NCBI GenBank assembly: GCA_015680905.1
Contig: CM027381.1
Coordinates: 70,607,501-70,671,500 of the forward strand
DNA from: Coptis chinensis
Lineage: Eukaryota > Streptophyta > Magnoliopsida > Ranunculales > Ranunculaceae
DNA: 64,000 bases
Direction of reading: 5' to 3'
The position numbers were made by a program, and so were the translations under genes. This document shows positions 32,690-42,886 of the stretch, piece by piece; the first letter of the stretch is position 1, and each line of letters begins with the position of its first letter. The notes beneath the pieces were generated by a model that saw nothing but the letters and a program-made list of their open reading frames with translations, ran no database searches and was not told where the DNA came from.

Positions 32690-34250
32690 AACACGTGTAA
32701 TTAAGACATCTCTGTTAGGATATATATATATGTATAATATGCACTTGTTTTCTAGTTAAAATTTCAAAATTCAAAAATATAAATAAAAAAAGTATGTTAT
32801 ACACTTAGGAATATTGGTATTGTTTTCTTTCTCTATGCTCTTAACAATTTAGAAGTCTCACATAGCTTTTGCATCGGAATAATTGTTAGAAACTTAGGTT
32901 AATATGTAGGTAATAATCTTTGCATCTATCTATAAATATATTACATGAGTATCTATGATTGTTAGCAGTAAGTTTATGAAATCTAGGCTAGAGTACTTAT
33001 TCTACAAAATCCTGTGAGAATATAGCCTAAAGCCGTATATGAAATTTAACATTTGAGAAATGACACAAGGGAGAAGTAAAATCCGGATAGAGAAATCACA
33101 CCGTCCACTTGCTTGATCACTAAACCATATCCTAAAAGCGAGAATTTAGGCCCTCTTTGGATCGATATAGCCAGAAATTCAAACCTATGAATTATTTTCC
33201 GCTAATTAAGCCCTCTGAGCCTTTCTTTAGCCTTCCATAAACCACAATTCCTTTACCACCCCGTTACAAAAACAAAAACAAAATATATATAAAAAAAAAA
33301 AAAATAAATCAACCTACCCATTTTAGAATAAGTCCGAATAGAATGAGGAAGAAAGAAAAAGAGAAAACCTGTGGTAAACAAAAATTAGTTAGTTGCTTCG
33401 GAAATAAAGAAAAGAAGTTTCCATCCAAAGAAAAAAAAAATAGAAATAAATCAAAACTCCAAAAATAGAATAAAAAAAGAGTCAAAGGCCAAAGAAAAGA
33501 AAAAGAAAAAATGGCTAAGGATGGAAACAAAGTGTAGAAGCAAAAAGTAAATAACAAGGTTTCTCTAGTTACATAATATGAAGACTCTATTATCTCGGAC
33601 TTGTCCTTTTTGAATATCCATTTCCTTCCTTCTTAAACCATCTCCTAATCCCACAACACCTAATAAAGACCTCTAGCTCAATTAGGAATAGGTTAGTGTG
33701 ATAGTAAGTGGCAGATATGTTTGATCGACTCAGGCTTTCTTGTGTGTCATTGAGATTGTAAGGTAAAGTGTGCCCAAAAAAACCGAGAGTAGTGAAACTT
33801 GAGTGAAAAAATCAGAGTGATTTTTGTCTTGACTTTGATGTGAGGACCTTTGATGTGAGGACCTAGGGGACGCTATTCGAAGTTTCAGAAACGAACCTGC
33901 TAGGCATTTTATAGTATTACTCATAGTATATATATTTGTATTATAGATGATTGATTATTATGCATATATTAGCTTAGGTTTTGACTTGGTTATTCTTATT
34001 CATTTGCTAGTGAGATGTATAGATAGTTGAGACATGAATGAGAAAACAATAGTTTTATTTCTTAGTCGTTGTAGTATAGAAGAAGTTTGTGAGTACCTTC
34101 ATCGGAAAACTCTCACGAGGGCTTAACTTCGTCCACTAGGGAATTCCTAGTGGTTTAAGGCCTTGTTGCATATATATGGTCAATGCAATCGCACTCAAAT
34201 AAACGAGTAGATAGAACTCCATTTTTGGTCACTTATTCTAATTTCTCATA
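32690..34250. other. E2 3' non-coding region
   Basis: AT-rich with A-tracts (33280-33305) and a purine-rich AAAGAAAAGAAAAAGAAAAA stretch (33340-33550) that produces a spurious Phe/Leu-rich ORF on the minus strand. A short direct duplication TTTGATGTGAGGACC occurs at ~33835-33862. No gene is supported. Confidence 0.5.
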
Positions 34251-34253
34251 TTT

Positions 34254-34289
34254 GCTTGAGGACAAGCAAAATGCTGTTTGGGGGTGGTT
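34254..34289 (+). promoter_or_regulatory. Polypurine tract of E2
   Basis: The stem-forming GCTTGAGGACAAGC is followed by GTTTGGGGGTGGTT directly before the 3' LTR start TGATAAGAG. This is the expected position and composition of the plus-strand primer for reverse transcription. Confidence 0.85.
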
Positions 34290-35796
34290 TGATAAGAGCC
34301 CAAAACTGTAGTTTTAACCCCTTAATAATCATACTTTTAGACCAATTATGTGAGTAATAATTAAGAGTTAATACTGATTACGTGTTTTTATGTATTTCAG
34401 GCTTCAAAGTCAATTATGTGCAGGAATGTGCCACTTTGATGAGATAAAGGAGCAATGGTTGGTTACTAAGGAGTTCGGTGATTAAAGGCCAAGATTCAAG
34501 AAGACGAAGCCTTTGTAAAGCCTGGTCAAAAGATGAAAAGTCAAAGTCCACGCAGGCAGAAACAGTGCACAAAGACAGCAGAACTTCCGAAGACCATATC
34601 TTTGGACTCAGACCTTGGAATTGGGCCTACCTTATGTCAAAACGACCGGCTCGGAAAGAGCTTTCCAATGGACCAAGCCTTGACCCAATCAGAGGAGTAG
34701 AAGTGGACGAAAAGTCTGATGAAGCCAACTGCAGCTGAAGAGGCCTTTTGATTTGAAAAGAATTGGGTTTGGGCTTTGATTCTCTCGCCCCAAAACATGG
34801 CTCCAAGCCCATGCACGATTTTTGGATCTGGATGTATAAAAAACAAAAGCTTAACTCTTTGTTAATGGTAGCTAGTTAGACCTAAATTAAGATATAGAAT
34901 TCTAAATCTAGTTTTATTAATTAATTAAGTTTTAGTTCCATTTTAATTCCTGTTTTAGATTAAATTCTTGAATCATTGTTCTTGATTGATTAGATAAATA
35001 AAATAGTTAGTTTGTCAATTTCGAATTTGGTTATTTCCATTCTAGATCTAATTTCAATTCTTGTTCTTATTTCATTCCAGCCATTAAATTAGATTCATTA
35101 TTGTTAGATTAAGTAAATTTCGAATCTTGATATTATGTTTAGTTATAATAATATGGGAAATGTTAGTTTGATGACTCAAGGCTAAAACCTCCATTAGAGG
35201 GGTTGATGAAGCCTTGATGAAAACTTAGTGGTTAGTATAGAATTGGTTGTAGAATCTATTCCACTCTAGAAGGTCGTGTTTCGCCATGAGAATGGGTGGA
35301 CGACCTCACATGCTAGTTAGTATCCGGTAGGAATGCCATGAACACTAGGGATTAGAACTCGAAGTTCTTGCCGTGAAAACGTAAGAATCGAGATACGACA
35401 ATCTATACTAGGAAATTAAGTTGGAATCGAGGTGGATTGAATTCCCCTCTATTTCTTTATCTAGATTCAAACAATCGTATTTCCGTAGCTTTCATAGATT
35501 AACTTTAGTTTATATTTTATCTTGTTATTTATTATATCTTGTTATTTAAATTAACGCGTCTTGTTAGCATAACATTTCGTAAAGCTCTCATTAGACTTAA
35601 GACTGATTTCTTAGACTTAGAAAACAATCCATGCTAGGGAACTAGGAGTGGAACGAACTTCCTACTCCACTTAGTGCAATTCGCATCGAGAGTAGAAGCT
35701 TTGATAAACATAAGAGATAAAAGATCAGTTTTAGTTTACTTACGTTTTGAATTCATCGTTCATTTCGTAGGTAAACTATTCATTTTACATTTATCA
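34290..35796 (+). repeat. 3' LTR of E2
   Basis: 1507 bp, nearly identical to 20653-22162. The visible differences are mostly 1-4 bp insertions or deletions (for example TATCCGTAGG versus TATCCGGTAGG, and CATTTAAGTAAAG versus CATTTCGTAAAG), with few clean substitutions. One block near 34550-34572 differs more (GCAGGCAGAAACAGTG versus GCGCAAAGTGAAAAAAATTG). Confidence 0.93.
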
Positions 35797-35801
35797 TCAT
35801 C

Positions 35802-36372
35802 CGACAAGTGTAGGCCACTGTATCGATTACTGAAAAGCACCCCAGATTTCTTGTGGACATCATAATGTGAGAAGGCATTTCAAGAGTTGAAGAGGTATTT
35901 GGACAAGACTCCCTTGCTGTCACGACCGGAACAAGGGGAGGAGTTGTACTTGTATTTGGGGGCCACCGAGTATGTAGTTAGTTCGGTTCTTGTCCGACTA
36001 GTCGATAGGATGGAGAAGCCGGTGTATTTTCAAAGCAAAACATTGTTGGATGCAGAAACGCGGTATAGTAGAATTGAGAAGTATGCCCTTGCTTTAATAT
36101 TCTCGGCCCTAAAATTGAAACCCTACTTCGAATCGCACTCAGTGGTGGTGGTGACGAACTTGCCTCTCAAACAAGCTTTAAGGACAGAGAAATCAGGTAA
36201 AATGTTAAAATGGACAATGATGCTTAGTTCGTACGAGATACGATATCAGATAAGAACTACGGAGAAGGCGCAGGCGGTAGCAGAGTTTCTGGCAGAGTTC
36301 CCGCAGAAGATCCCACTTGGGGAGAAGAGATGGTCATGGAATCAGAAAGGGAGGTACATCCAGACCCACTAG
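35802..36372 (+). pseudogene. E1 RNase H (continuation of E1 pol)
   Basis: It resumes E1 after E2: CRPLYRLLKSTPDFLW, then EKAFQELKRYLDKTPLL, YLYLGATEYVVSSVLV, KPVYFQSKTLLDAETRYSRI and EKYALALIFSALKLKPYF, ending in the linker KAQAVAEFLAEF. The catalytic Glu of the ETRYS block is present, whereas the first catalytic Asp is replaced (LGATEY in place of a DxS-type motif), as in other Tat elements in which this domain is degenerate. A stop at ~35864 interrupts the junction. Confidence 0.85.
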
Positions 36373-37711
36373 ACCCTTGGGATAAGAGGAATGGGTGGAG
36401 AGTATTCATAGATGGATCTGCCAGCGACACATGCAGCGACATAGGGTTGTGTTGGTTACACCTGATAATAACAGAATAGAGCATACCATGAAACTAAGGT
36501 TCACGGCATCCAGTAACGAAGCAGAGTATGAGGCAGTGATAGCAGGATTGAGAATGGTCGAGGACTTGGGGGTGAAGGAATTGACCGTGTATTCCGATTC
36601 TAATCTAGTGGTGTGTCAGGCAAACGGAGGGTTCGCTGCCCGATGTCCGCGAATGGCTAAGTATTTAAAAGTGGTGCACGAAAGGTCCCACAAGTTTGCG
36701 AAGATTAGATTTGTGCACTTGGGTCGCAGTGAGAATCAGCATGTAGACGCTCTGGCGTACGTGGCGGCAGCCATACCTGGGTCAGAGGAAAAAATGATAC
36801 GGGTAGGAAGATTGGAGAAGCCAAGCACAGAGGAGGTGATAGAGGTGTGTCAGATTATAGAAGAAGAAGGGGGATGGATGAATCCTATTAAGGATTTTTC
36901 GAAGGGAAAGGAGGTGATAAACAAGAAAGAAAGAAGAAGATTGGAACAGGTTTCTCAGATATATGTTATGCTGGAAGGTGAATTGTACCGAAAGAACTTC
37001 AATGGGCCATTGTTAAAATGTTTAGGGCCGTGGTTAGCCTTAGAGGTGCTGGCAGAATTACATGAAGGGGACTGTGGGAGCCACTCCACTGGGAGGACTA
37101 CGACACACAGACTGTTGATGCAGGGCTACTTCTGGCCCCACATGAAAAGGGATGCGATGGAATTCGCTAAAAAGTGTGACAAGTGCCAGAGATTTTCACA
37201 GCTAATATTCGCCCCTGCGGAACCGCTGCATAATATCTCAAGTTCGTGGCCTTTTGCTATGTGGGCGATAGATATCGTAGGACCACTGCCCATGGCTAGC
37301 GGCAAGAGGAGATATATGCTGGCAGCCATGAACTACTTCACCAAGTGGATAGAAAATGTACCCCTGCAACAGGTGAAGGAGACGCAGGTGATTAAGTTTT
37401 TATGGGAGAACATCATATGTCAGTTTGGGCTACCATATGCCATCATTGCGGACAATGGGACACAGTTCACAAGAGCAAAGGTGATTGAGTTTCTGCAGGC
37501 ATACAAGGTGAAACAGGGGTTCTTGGCCCCCTACAACCCCGTAGGCAACGGACAGGTCGAGTCTTCCAACAAAACAATAATGAACAACCTTAAGAGGAAG
37601 TTGGAGGACAAGAAGGGCGTGTGGGCAGACAAGTTGAACCATGTTCTTTGGGCTTATCGAACTATACCTCAGACAACCACCAAGGAGACCCCCCTTGGCA
37701 TACGACATTGA
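36373..37711 (+). pseudogene. E1 second (archaeal-type) RNase H and integrase
   Basis: The second RNase H begins WRVFIDGSAS (catalytic Asp) in one frame, then shifts to the frame carrying EAEYEAVIAGL (Glu), LTVYSDSNLVV (Asp) and NQHVDALAYVA (Asp). Integrase follows in the same frame: HEGDCGSHSTGR and CDKCQRF (zinc-binding), MWAIDIVGPLPM (Asp), AIIADNGTQF (Asp) and QVESSNKTIMNNL (Glu). The long open frame (438 codons from 36395) is the best-preserved coding stretch of E1. A second RNase H of this type beside integrase is characteristic of the Tat lineage. Confidence 0.92.
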
Positions 37712-38102
37712 GGCCGTGATTCCTTCAGAGATGGTGGCAGCTACCATGCGAACTAAGGATGTGGAGGAAGGATCGAACTGGCGCATCTTGGCGGGGGATT
37801 TAAATTTGGCAGAAGAGAAAAGAGACTCAGCCCGCATTCAGTTAGAAGAGTATCACAGGCGATTACAGAGGCAATACAACAAGCGGGTCAAGCCGCTACA
37901 ATTCAAGATAGGATATTTGGTGCTCTGTCGAGTGACTTCAAGTACAAAGAGGGAAAAGTATGGGAAATTGGGTCCAAATTGGGAAGGGACATACACTGTG
38001 GTGGAAATAGGATGGGTTGGTACCTATAGGCTACGAACAATGAATGGCAAACTGATAGAAAAGCCTTGGAATATAAGAATGTTGAAAAAGTTTTGCAAGT
38101 GA
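37690..38102 (+). pseudogene. E1 integrase C-terminus (frameshifted)
   Basis: After a frame change near 37690 the integrase continues as YDIEAVIPSEMVAATMRT, then LEEYHRRLQRQYNKRVKPLQF and GKLGPNWEGTYTVVEIGWVGTYRL, and ends with NIRMLKKFCK and a stop at 38100. The E3 copy ends the same way (NVSNLKAFYQ), supporting this as the genuine end of pol. Confidence 0.88.
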
Positions 38103-38231
38103 ATGTAATGAAGTTACAAAGCAATGTAATGAAAGTCTAGAGCAAAGAACTAGAGCTGTTTGTAAATATATAAGACCATGGCACTTTTGTGAAAAGAAAT
38201 TGGTTTGGTATGTATAATGTCTAAATAAGAA

Positions 38232-39200
38232 TGTGGATAGCGGACAAGAGACACGAGAGACATATGGGGTAAGGAGAGTAACCCATCAGGCTTCCACGCC
38301 TATCAGAGGGGCAGTGGAGATGAGCCCTTCGCTGACGTTAGAGCTGGAGGGAGTCTGGAAAAAGATAAATTGTTCCAACAGGCTTCATGGCTTGACCGAG
38401 CCCGTAGAGTGGGATGAGCCTTCCGCAGATCAGAGATGCGAAAGACACATGGGGCAAGGAGAGTGACCCCACCAGGCTTCCACGCCTATCAGAGAGGCAG
38501 CGGAGTTGAGCCCTTTGCTGACGCTATAGCTGGAGGGAGTCTGGAACAAGATGAGTTATTCCAGCAGGCTTCATGGCCTGACCGAGCCCGTGGAGTGGGA
38601 TGAGCCCTCCGCTAATCAGAGATACGAGAGACACATGGGGCAAAGAGGGTGACCCCACCAAGCTTCCACGCCTATCAGAGAGGCAGCAGAGGGGATGAGT
38701 CCCTCGCTGACGCTAGAGCTAGAGGGAGTCTGTAACAAGATGAGTTGTTCCAGTAGGCTTCATAGCCGGACCGAGCCCGTGAAGTAGGATGAGCCCTCCG
38801 CTAATCAGAGATGCGAGAGACACATAGGGCAAGGAGAGTGACCCCCATCAGGCTTCCATGCCCAGTAGAGGGTGACTTCATGGACACTAGAGCAGGAGAG
38901 AGCCTGGGACAAGATGAGTTATTCCAGCAGGCTTCATGGCCTGAGCGAGCCACGAAGTGGGATGAGCCCTCCGCAGATCAGAGATGAGAGAGACACATGG
39001 GGTAAGGAGAGTGACCCCACCAGGCTGCCACCCCTATCAGAGAGGCAGCAGAGGGGATGAGCCTTTCGCTAATGCTAGAGCTGGAGGGAGTCTGGAACAA
39101 GATGAGTTGTTCCAGCAGGCTTTATGGCCTGACTGAGCCCGCGGAGTGGGATGAGCCCTCCGCGAATCATATATGTGAGAGACACATGGGGCAAAGAAAT
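38232..39200 (+). repeat. E1 ~185-bp tandem repeat array downstream of pol
   Basis: About five units start near 38269, 38456, 38641, 38829 and 39003 (spacing 187, 185, 188, 174). Each contains GGAGAGTGACCCCACCAGG, CCTATCAGAGAGGCAGC, a GCTAGAGCTGGAGGGAGTC-type phrase and GAGCCCTCCGCAGATCAGAG. Short plus-strand ORFs repeat with the units and are not genes. Tandem arrays at this place are known in Tat/Ogre elements and are regarded as seeds of satellite DNA. Confidence 0.9.
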
Positions 39201-39690
39201 TTTCCTTCATCAGACTGCACGGTCGGCACCGGCATGGTGTATGACCCAGCTGCGGCAGCGGAATGCCTTAATGAGGTGTCGAAAGCTTCAGGGGTGTAAA
39301 CTTCAAGAGTGCACTTAGGAGAGGGCAAAGGACTGACCAGTGACGTGAAAAGTTACATGTGGAGATACTTTGCAAGTTAAACAAGTAGATAAAATTCAAA
39401 GATAAAAAGACAACATGCATACTGAGCAAAATCAAACATCGTAGTCATAAACAAAATGGTGACAAAATAGTTGCTAAACAGGGAGCAAGACAAATCACGA
39501 GTTTGTAACAGTGTTTTAATACAAAAAAATGTCTAGGGCATCCCAAGGTGGGCTCATCAACGATCATCTCATCAGTAGCTTCTTCCATGGCTGCAGCAGG
39601 GGTTCTCATCAGTGGCTGCCGCCTAGGAGGGGTTTTCTTCTGTTAAAGGGCATTCTGGAATGACATTAGAGGCCAACACTTCTTCCCTTG
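39201..39690. other. E1 spacer between tandem repeats and antisense gene
   Basis: It holds the degenerate end of the repeat array and AT-rich DNA. No frame is recognised on either strand. It would include the 3' UTR of the antisense gene, which ends at or below 39696. Confidence 0.45.
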
Positions 39691-40181
39691 TGACCTCAGG
39701 GGATTTGCCCACCGGGTGGCAGGCCTTCCTGCATGAGCTGCGCATGTTCCTCTTGGATATTCTTAGCCACTCTTTTGTCGGCCAGGAGCTTGAAGCAGCC
39801 ACGAAGTATAGTCATGTCTGTTTGGTGCTGCTGCAGTAGTTCGGTGGTAGCATCATGATGCTTCTGATTGAGGGCGTCCATGGCTTCCTGGTGTTGTTGA
39901 GTGAGGGCATCCAAATTGAGCTGGTGTTGTTGGAGGAGCACTTCCCTTTGGTGGCTGAGGCGTTCATTGACCTTATCCATGTATTGTTCGTGAGAAGACT
40001 CCGCGGACCTGAGCTAGTCCTATGCCTTGACTTTAGCCAAATTAGCAGCTTCTAGATCTGATTGGAGGCTGGCATAGGCAGCTCTTAGTCCAGCAGGGCC
40101 GCTAAGTTCTTGCTCCAGGGCTGCCAACTTGTTCTTGGCGCTGAAAAGGCCACGGATCATGAAGGAGATATCCAGGCTCAC

Positions 40182-40232
40182 CTAGGACCAAAGAGGAAGC
40201 TGGATATATAAAAAAAAAAAAAAGGGTTGTAC
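40182..40232 (-). other. Possible second, very short intron in the E1 antisense gene
   Basis: Donor GAGAAG/GTACAA and acceptor TTTGGTCCTAG/GTGAGC bound 51 nt with a run of 13 T. Removal joins the Pro/Ser-rich frame to the coiled-coil frame in phase 0, but a TAG codon lies three codons before the donor (possibly a mutated CAG). The length is below most plant introns, so this is tentative. Confidence 0.35.
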
Positions 40233-41107
40233 CTTCTCCTAGTTGGTATACAGAGAAGTATGGTGCTGATCAAACGAACCACCATCCGCATATGCTATGT
40301 TTTTGGGCAGGTGAGCATTATAGAATAGAGAGGTGGCTACGGCCGCATTGTCCAGAGCAGAGTCCGCAGTATTCACTCTACGATTACGCACCTTGAAAAT
40401 AGGACAGAAGTCCTCTACAGGTGCAAGGTCAGATGTCGGGGCAGTAGGCGGAACGAGTTCTTTGCCAGACCGGCGTGTGCGGGGGGAAGAGACAGCAGGA
40501 TGAAGGGGTGAAGTGATAGGGGCTTGTTCTTCAGATGCGGAGGTCTGCTGAATGGTGGAGGCAGGTTCTTCATATGCTGTGGTCCTCTGCCTCTTGGATG
40601 GAGGTTGGGCAGCAAGAGCCCGCACCTCTTGGGAGGGAACCTCACTCACCTCATCCTTATCAGAATCACTGTCAAACAATTTTTGTTTGTGGACATCCAT
40701 ATCGTTAGGAGGGGAGTGGGGAGAAGTGTACTGATCGTCCCAATTGGAGATAGAGTGGTATGACGAGACGCCCTCAGGAGCAGAGGAGTGGGGAGGATCG
40801 TGAGATTCAGGGGAGGCAGGAGAGTGCGAGGAAGTTCGGGGATGATGGCGGCGGGAGGTATGGGTGCGAGGCCTTTTCCTTGAAGGAGGAGATGCTCTAG
40901 GTTTCCGCTCTTTGGGAGGGGGAGGACGGTAAAATGGAGCAGAGAAACTGCCGATATTGTGTAGATCGGGAATTGACAACAGTGGAGTAGCAGTAGTGGG
41001 ATGGATATCCAGGCGGTCGGCTTGAGCCGGACCGAGTTCACAAAGCCTTTGGAAAATGGGGCACGAGACGCCGGAGTAGATTCTAGACTTGGAATCTGGC
41101 CGCCAAC

Positions 41108-41187
41108 CTGCAAAACAAAGAGGAATCGCGGGTTAGTGGTAACAGGGGTAGCACATCAAGAGAGAGGGGAAGAGATATGGCACTCAC
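41108..41187 (-). other. Predicted intron in the E1 antisense gene
   Basis: On the minus strand the donor CCCGTG/GTGAGTG and acceptor TTTGTTTTGCAG/GTTGG bound 80 nt that contain an in-frame stop. Removing it joins LTHLAFITR in phase 1 to an open frame running through CPIFQRLCELGPAQ into the Pro-rich ORF, with no stop for ~290 codons. Exact consensus, plant-like length, T-rich acceptor and frame restoration together argue for real splicing. Confidence 0.65.
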
Positions 41188-41999
41188 CACGGGTGATGAA
41201 GGCGAGGTGGGTAAGATTTAAATCAGAAGGAATATCCGCGGATAAAAATTGCCCTGATACGTATAATGGATAGTGGTGCCACACTTTGTCAGAGGTTGTG
41301 ACACGGAGTACAAAAGATTGCTTCTGAGGGCGTACACAAAAGGACTGGTACCCTACACTAACGTCTTTGGTAATGGTTTTGATATAATATTGAGAGAAGA
41401 TATCACGGCTCGTAATATGGGGTTCTCTAGTCTTGTTGTACGAGTTCGTGACATACATAATTCTCCGAAAATTCCCTATACCTTGGCAGGGGGAATATTG
41501 AAGTGATTACACACCTCGATGTCAAGAAGAGTGAGAGGAAGCTGTAGACTGGCGATAATTTGACCTACAGTAACTACAAGGTACCCCGGTCGTCGAGGAA
41601 CCAGATGGGGGTAATGGGTGACAGATGGTACGTGTTCCAGCACTATATCGGCCGAAATGTTGTAGGCAGCCCTAATTGCGGTCAAATTAGGTCTACGACA
41701 TCTAGAGGGGTGGCAGTAAAGGGGCTTGACAACCAGAGGTGGAAGGGACCACAGTAGGGGCAAGAGGGGGTGGAGAGGCTATTCTGTCAAATTGGGAAGA
41801 GGAAGAGTCACCGGTTTCGAAGCCTGACATGGGGTAAGAAGATGAATAGATGCAAGATATCGAACCAAGTCAAAAACACAGTACAAACAAAAAAGAGAAA
41901 GGCCTAAAATAAAAACTTACCAAGGGGAGTGAAGAGAGAGGTGATAAGCCCGAAGAGTGTGCTGGAGAGAATAGGGAGTCACCGGAGGAATGGGGGAAG

Positions 42000-42113
42000 C
42001 GAACACAAGTCGGAGTTTGGTCGAAAAAAGGGAAGGTGGCTGAGCAGTAGAAAAGCAAAGGGAGAGAGGGAAACTGAAATGATAAAGGGAAGAGAAGGGA
42101 AGAAGTTTAAATA
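42000..42113 (-). promoter_or_regulatory. Candidate antisense promoter and leader for the E1 aORF
   Basis: On the minus strand CCTATTTAAACTTC (TATTTAAA at plus 42106-42113) is followed by ~100 nt of pyrimidine-rich sequence (CTTCCCTTCTCTTCCC and similar), the TATA-plus-Y-patch layout of plant promoters. The aORF start codon lies ~280 nt downstream. A strong splice donor (CCTTG/GTAAGT at ~41916-41922) occurs in the leader, but no acceptor before the ATG fits. Confidence 0.45.
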
Positions 42114-42342
42114 GGGGAGGGGTAGAAGAGTAATTTTTGAAGATTGAGAAAATCGAAGATTTGCACAGCAGACCCAGGCAAATGGTGATGCTTGGAAGCT
42201 CGAGGTACGAGGGGCTGCAAAAAATACACTTGATGATTGACATCAACATCACACGCAAATCGATGAAGAACATGATGAGCTGTCAAGGTAAAAGAGCGGT
42301 GGGAATTCTTGACCCCGGGTTCACTAACAAAATCGCAGAGTC

Positions 42343-42351
42343 GAGAAGGGG
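42343..42351 (+). promoter_or_regulatory. Polypurine tract of E1
   Basis: GAGAAGGGG lies four bases before the TG of the 3' LTR, as expected for plus-strand priming. Confidence 0.7.
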
Positions 42352-42355
42352 CATT

Positions 42356-42687
42356 TGTAGTGGTCCAATAATAAGAGGTGGACTAGGTCAACAGGATAAG
42401 GAATGGGATGTAATATAATAGGGGAAGTTGAGGAGTATGAATCGTGACCGCAGAACCCTAGACCGTGGACGTGGCATAGGTACAACGAAAAGAGGGACCG
42501 AGGGATGGAAAGACAGGTGGACGAACCAGATGAAGTGGAGAAGTAAAAAGAAGAGGATGGAGAGAAGAGAGGAGGCCGCACAGTAAAAAAAGAGAGAGAA
42601 GAGAAAGAAAAAGAGATAGAGAGAAAGACTAGTTCTAGATGAGTTTTTAGCTCCTCGGTTCTTACTTGTAGTTTTTAGGTTCATACA
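42356..42687 (+). repeat. 3' LTR of E1
   Basis: 332 bp from TGTAGTGGTCCAATAATA to TTTAGGTTCATACA. It is a single-copy version of the 5' LTR (no 200-bp duplication). The TATA box present in both 5' copies is missing here: GGAGAAGGGGTATAAAAAG in the 5' LTR corresponds to GGAGAAGTAAAAAG near 42537-42550. The target duplication AAGGA follows at once. Confidence 0.92.
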
Positions 42688-42692
42688 AAGGA

Positions 42693-42823
42693 GAAGAATG
42701 AGAATGGACACGCTTCAGGATAGGATTGGGCACCACTATAGCAAGAGGATTATATAAAATTATGATCAAGAGAAAGAAGGGAGATTCGATTCATTACATA
42801 AATACTTGTAAAATCATAGCAAA

Positions 42824-42886
<63 letters not shown>

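Larger units (their letters stand above)
20653..35796 (+). mobile_element. E2: Athila-like Ty3/gypsy LTR retrotransposon nested in E1
   Basis: The LTRs begin TGATAAGAGCCC and end CATTTTACATTTATCA. The 5-bp duplication TCATC flanks the element exactly (20648-20652 and 35797-35801). The two LTRs are ~1.5 kb and nearly identical, apart from scattered 1-4 bp indels. Internal order is gag, protease, RT, RNase H, integrase, then a ~5.8-kb post-pol region, typical of Athila. The internal coding region is broken by very many frameshifts. The insertion splits E1 between RT and RNase H. Confidence 0.94.
39696..41831 (-). pseudogene. E1 antisense gene (Tat aORF)
   Basis: Encoded opposite to gag-pol. 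Reading on the minus strand: a start MSGFETGDSSSS at 41831; a conserved N-terminal domain (NLTAIRAAYNISADIVLE, VTVGQIIASLQLPLTLLD) in 41476-41763; SYNKTREPH to DLNLTHLAFITRG in 41190-41458; a Pro/Ser/Arg-rich segment (PPPPKERKPRASPPSRKRPR) in 40239-40979; and a Gln/His-rich coiled coil (QQHQLNLDALTQQHQEAMDA) in 39696-40150. An 80-nt intron (41108-41187) is predicted. Stops and a frame change (near 41470-41480 and 41700-41710) break it. E3 carries a homologous ORF in the same place. Extra antisense ORFs are known in Tat elements; their function is unknown. Confidence 0.8.
17033..42687 (+). mobile_element. E1: Tat-like Ty3/gypsy LTR retrotransposon (with E2 nested inside)
   Basis: The TG...CA LTRs (17033-17572 and 42356-42687) are flanked by an exact 5-bp duplication AAGGA (17028-17032 and 42688-42692), so both ends belong to one insertion. 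Order: LTR, primer-binding site, gag, protease, RT, [E2], RNase H, second archaeal-type RNase H, integrase, ~185-bp tandem repeats, antisense gene, polypurine tract, LTR. Two RNase H domains, repeats after pol and an antisense ORF are hallmarks of the Tat lineage. Without E2 the element is ~10.5 kb. All sense frames are disrupted, so it is not autonomous. Confidence 0.93.

Noticed and set aside
33309..33557. 82-codon Phe/Leu-rich minus-strand ORF resembling a membrane protein
   Set aside because: It is antisense to an A/G-rich tract in the E2 3' region; hydrophobicity comes from TTT/CTT codons in the complement.
35674..35865. 63-codon plus-strand ORF at the end of the E2 3' LTR
   Set aside because: It runs from LTR sequence across the target duplication into E1 RNase H; only the last ~20 codons are real coding remnant and they are included in the E1 RNase H entry.
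41470..41485. Splice donor AAG/GTATAG in the E1 antisense gene
   Set aside because: The E3 homologue reads straight through this point, so the E1 stop here is better explained by a mutation and frame change than by an intron.
41825..41922. Leader intron with donor TTG/GTAAGT and acceptor ATGTCAG in the E1 antisense gene
   Set aside because: The only usable acceptor would remove the apparent start codon, and the exon phases do not match; kept only as a note.
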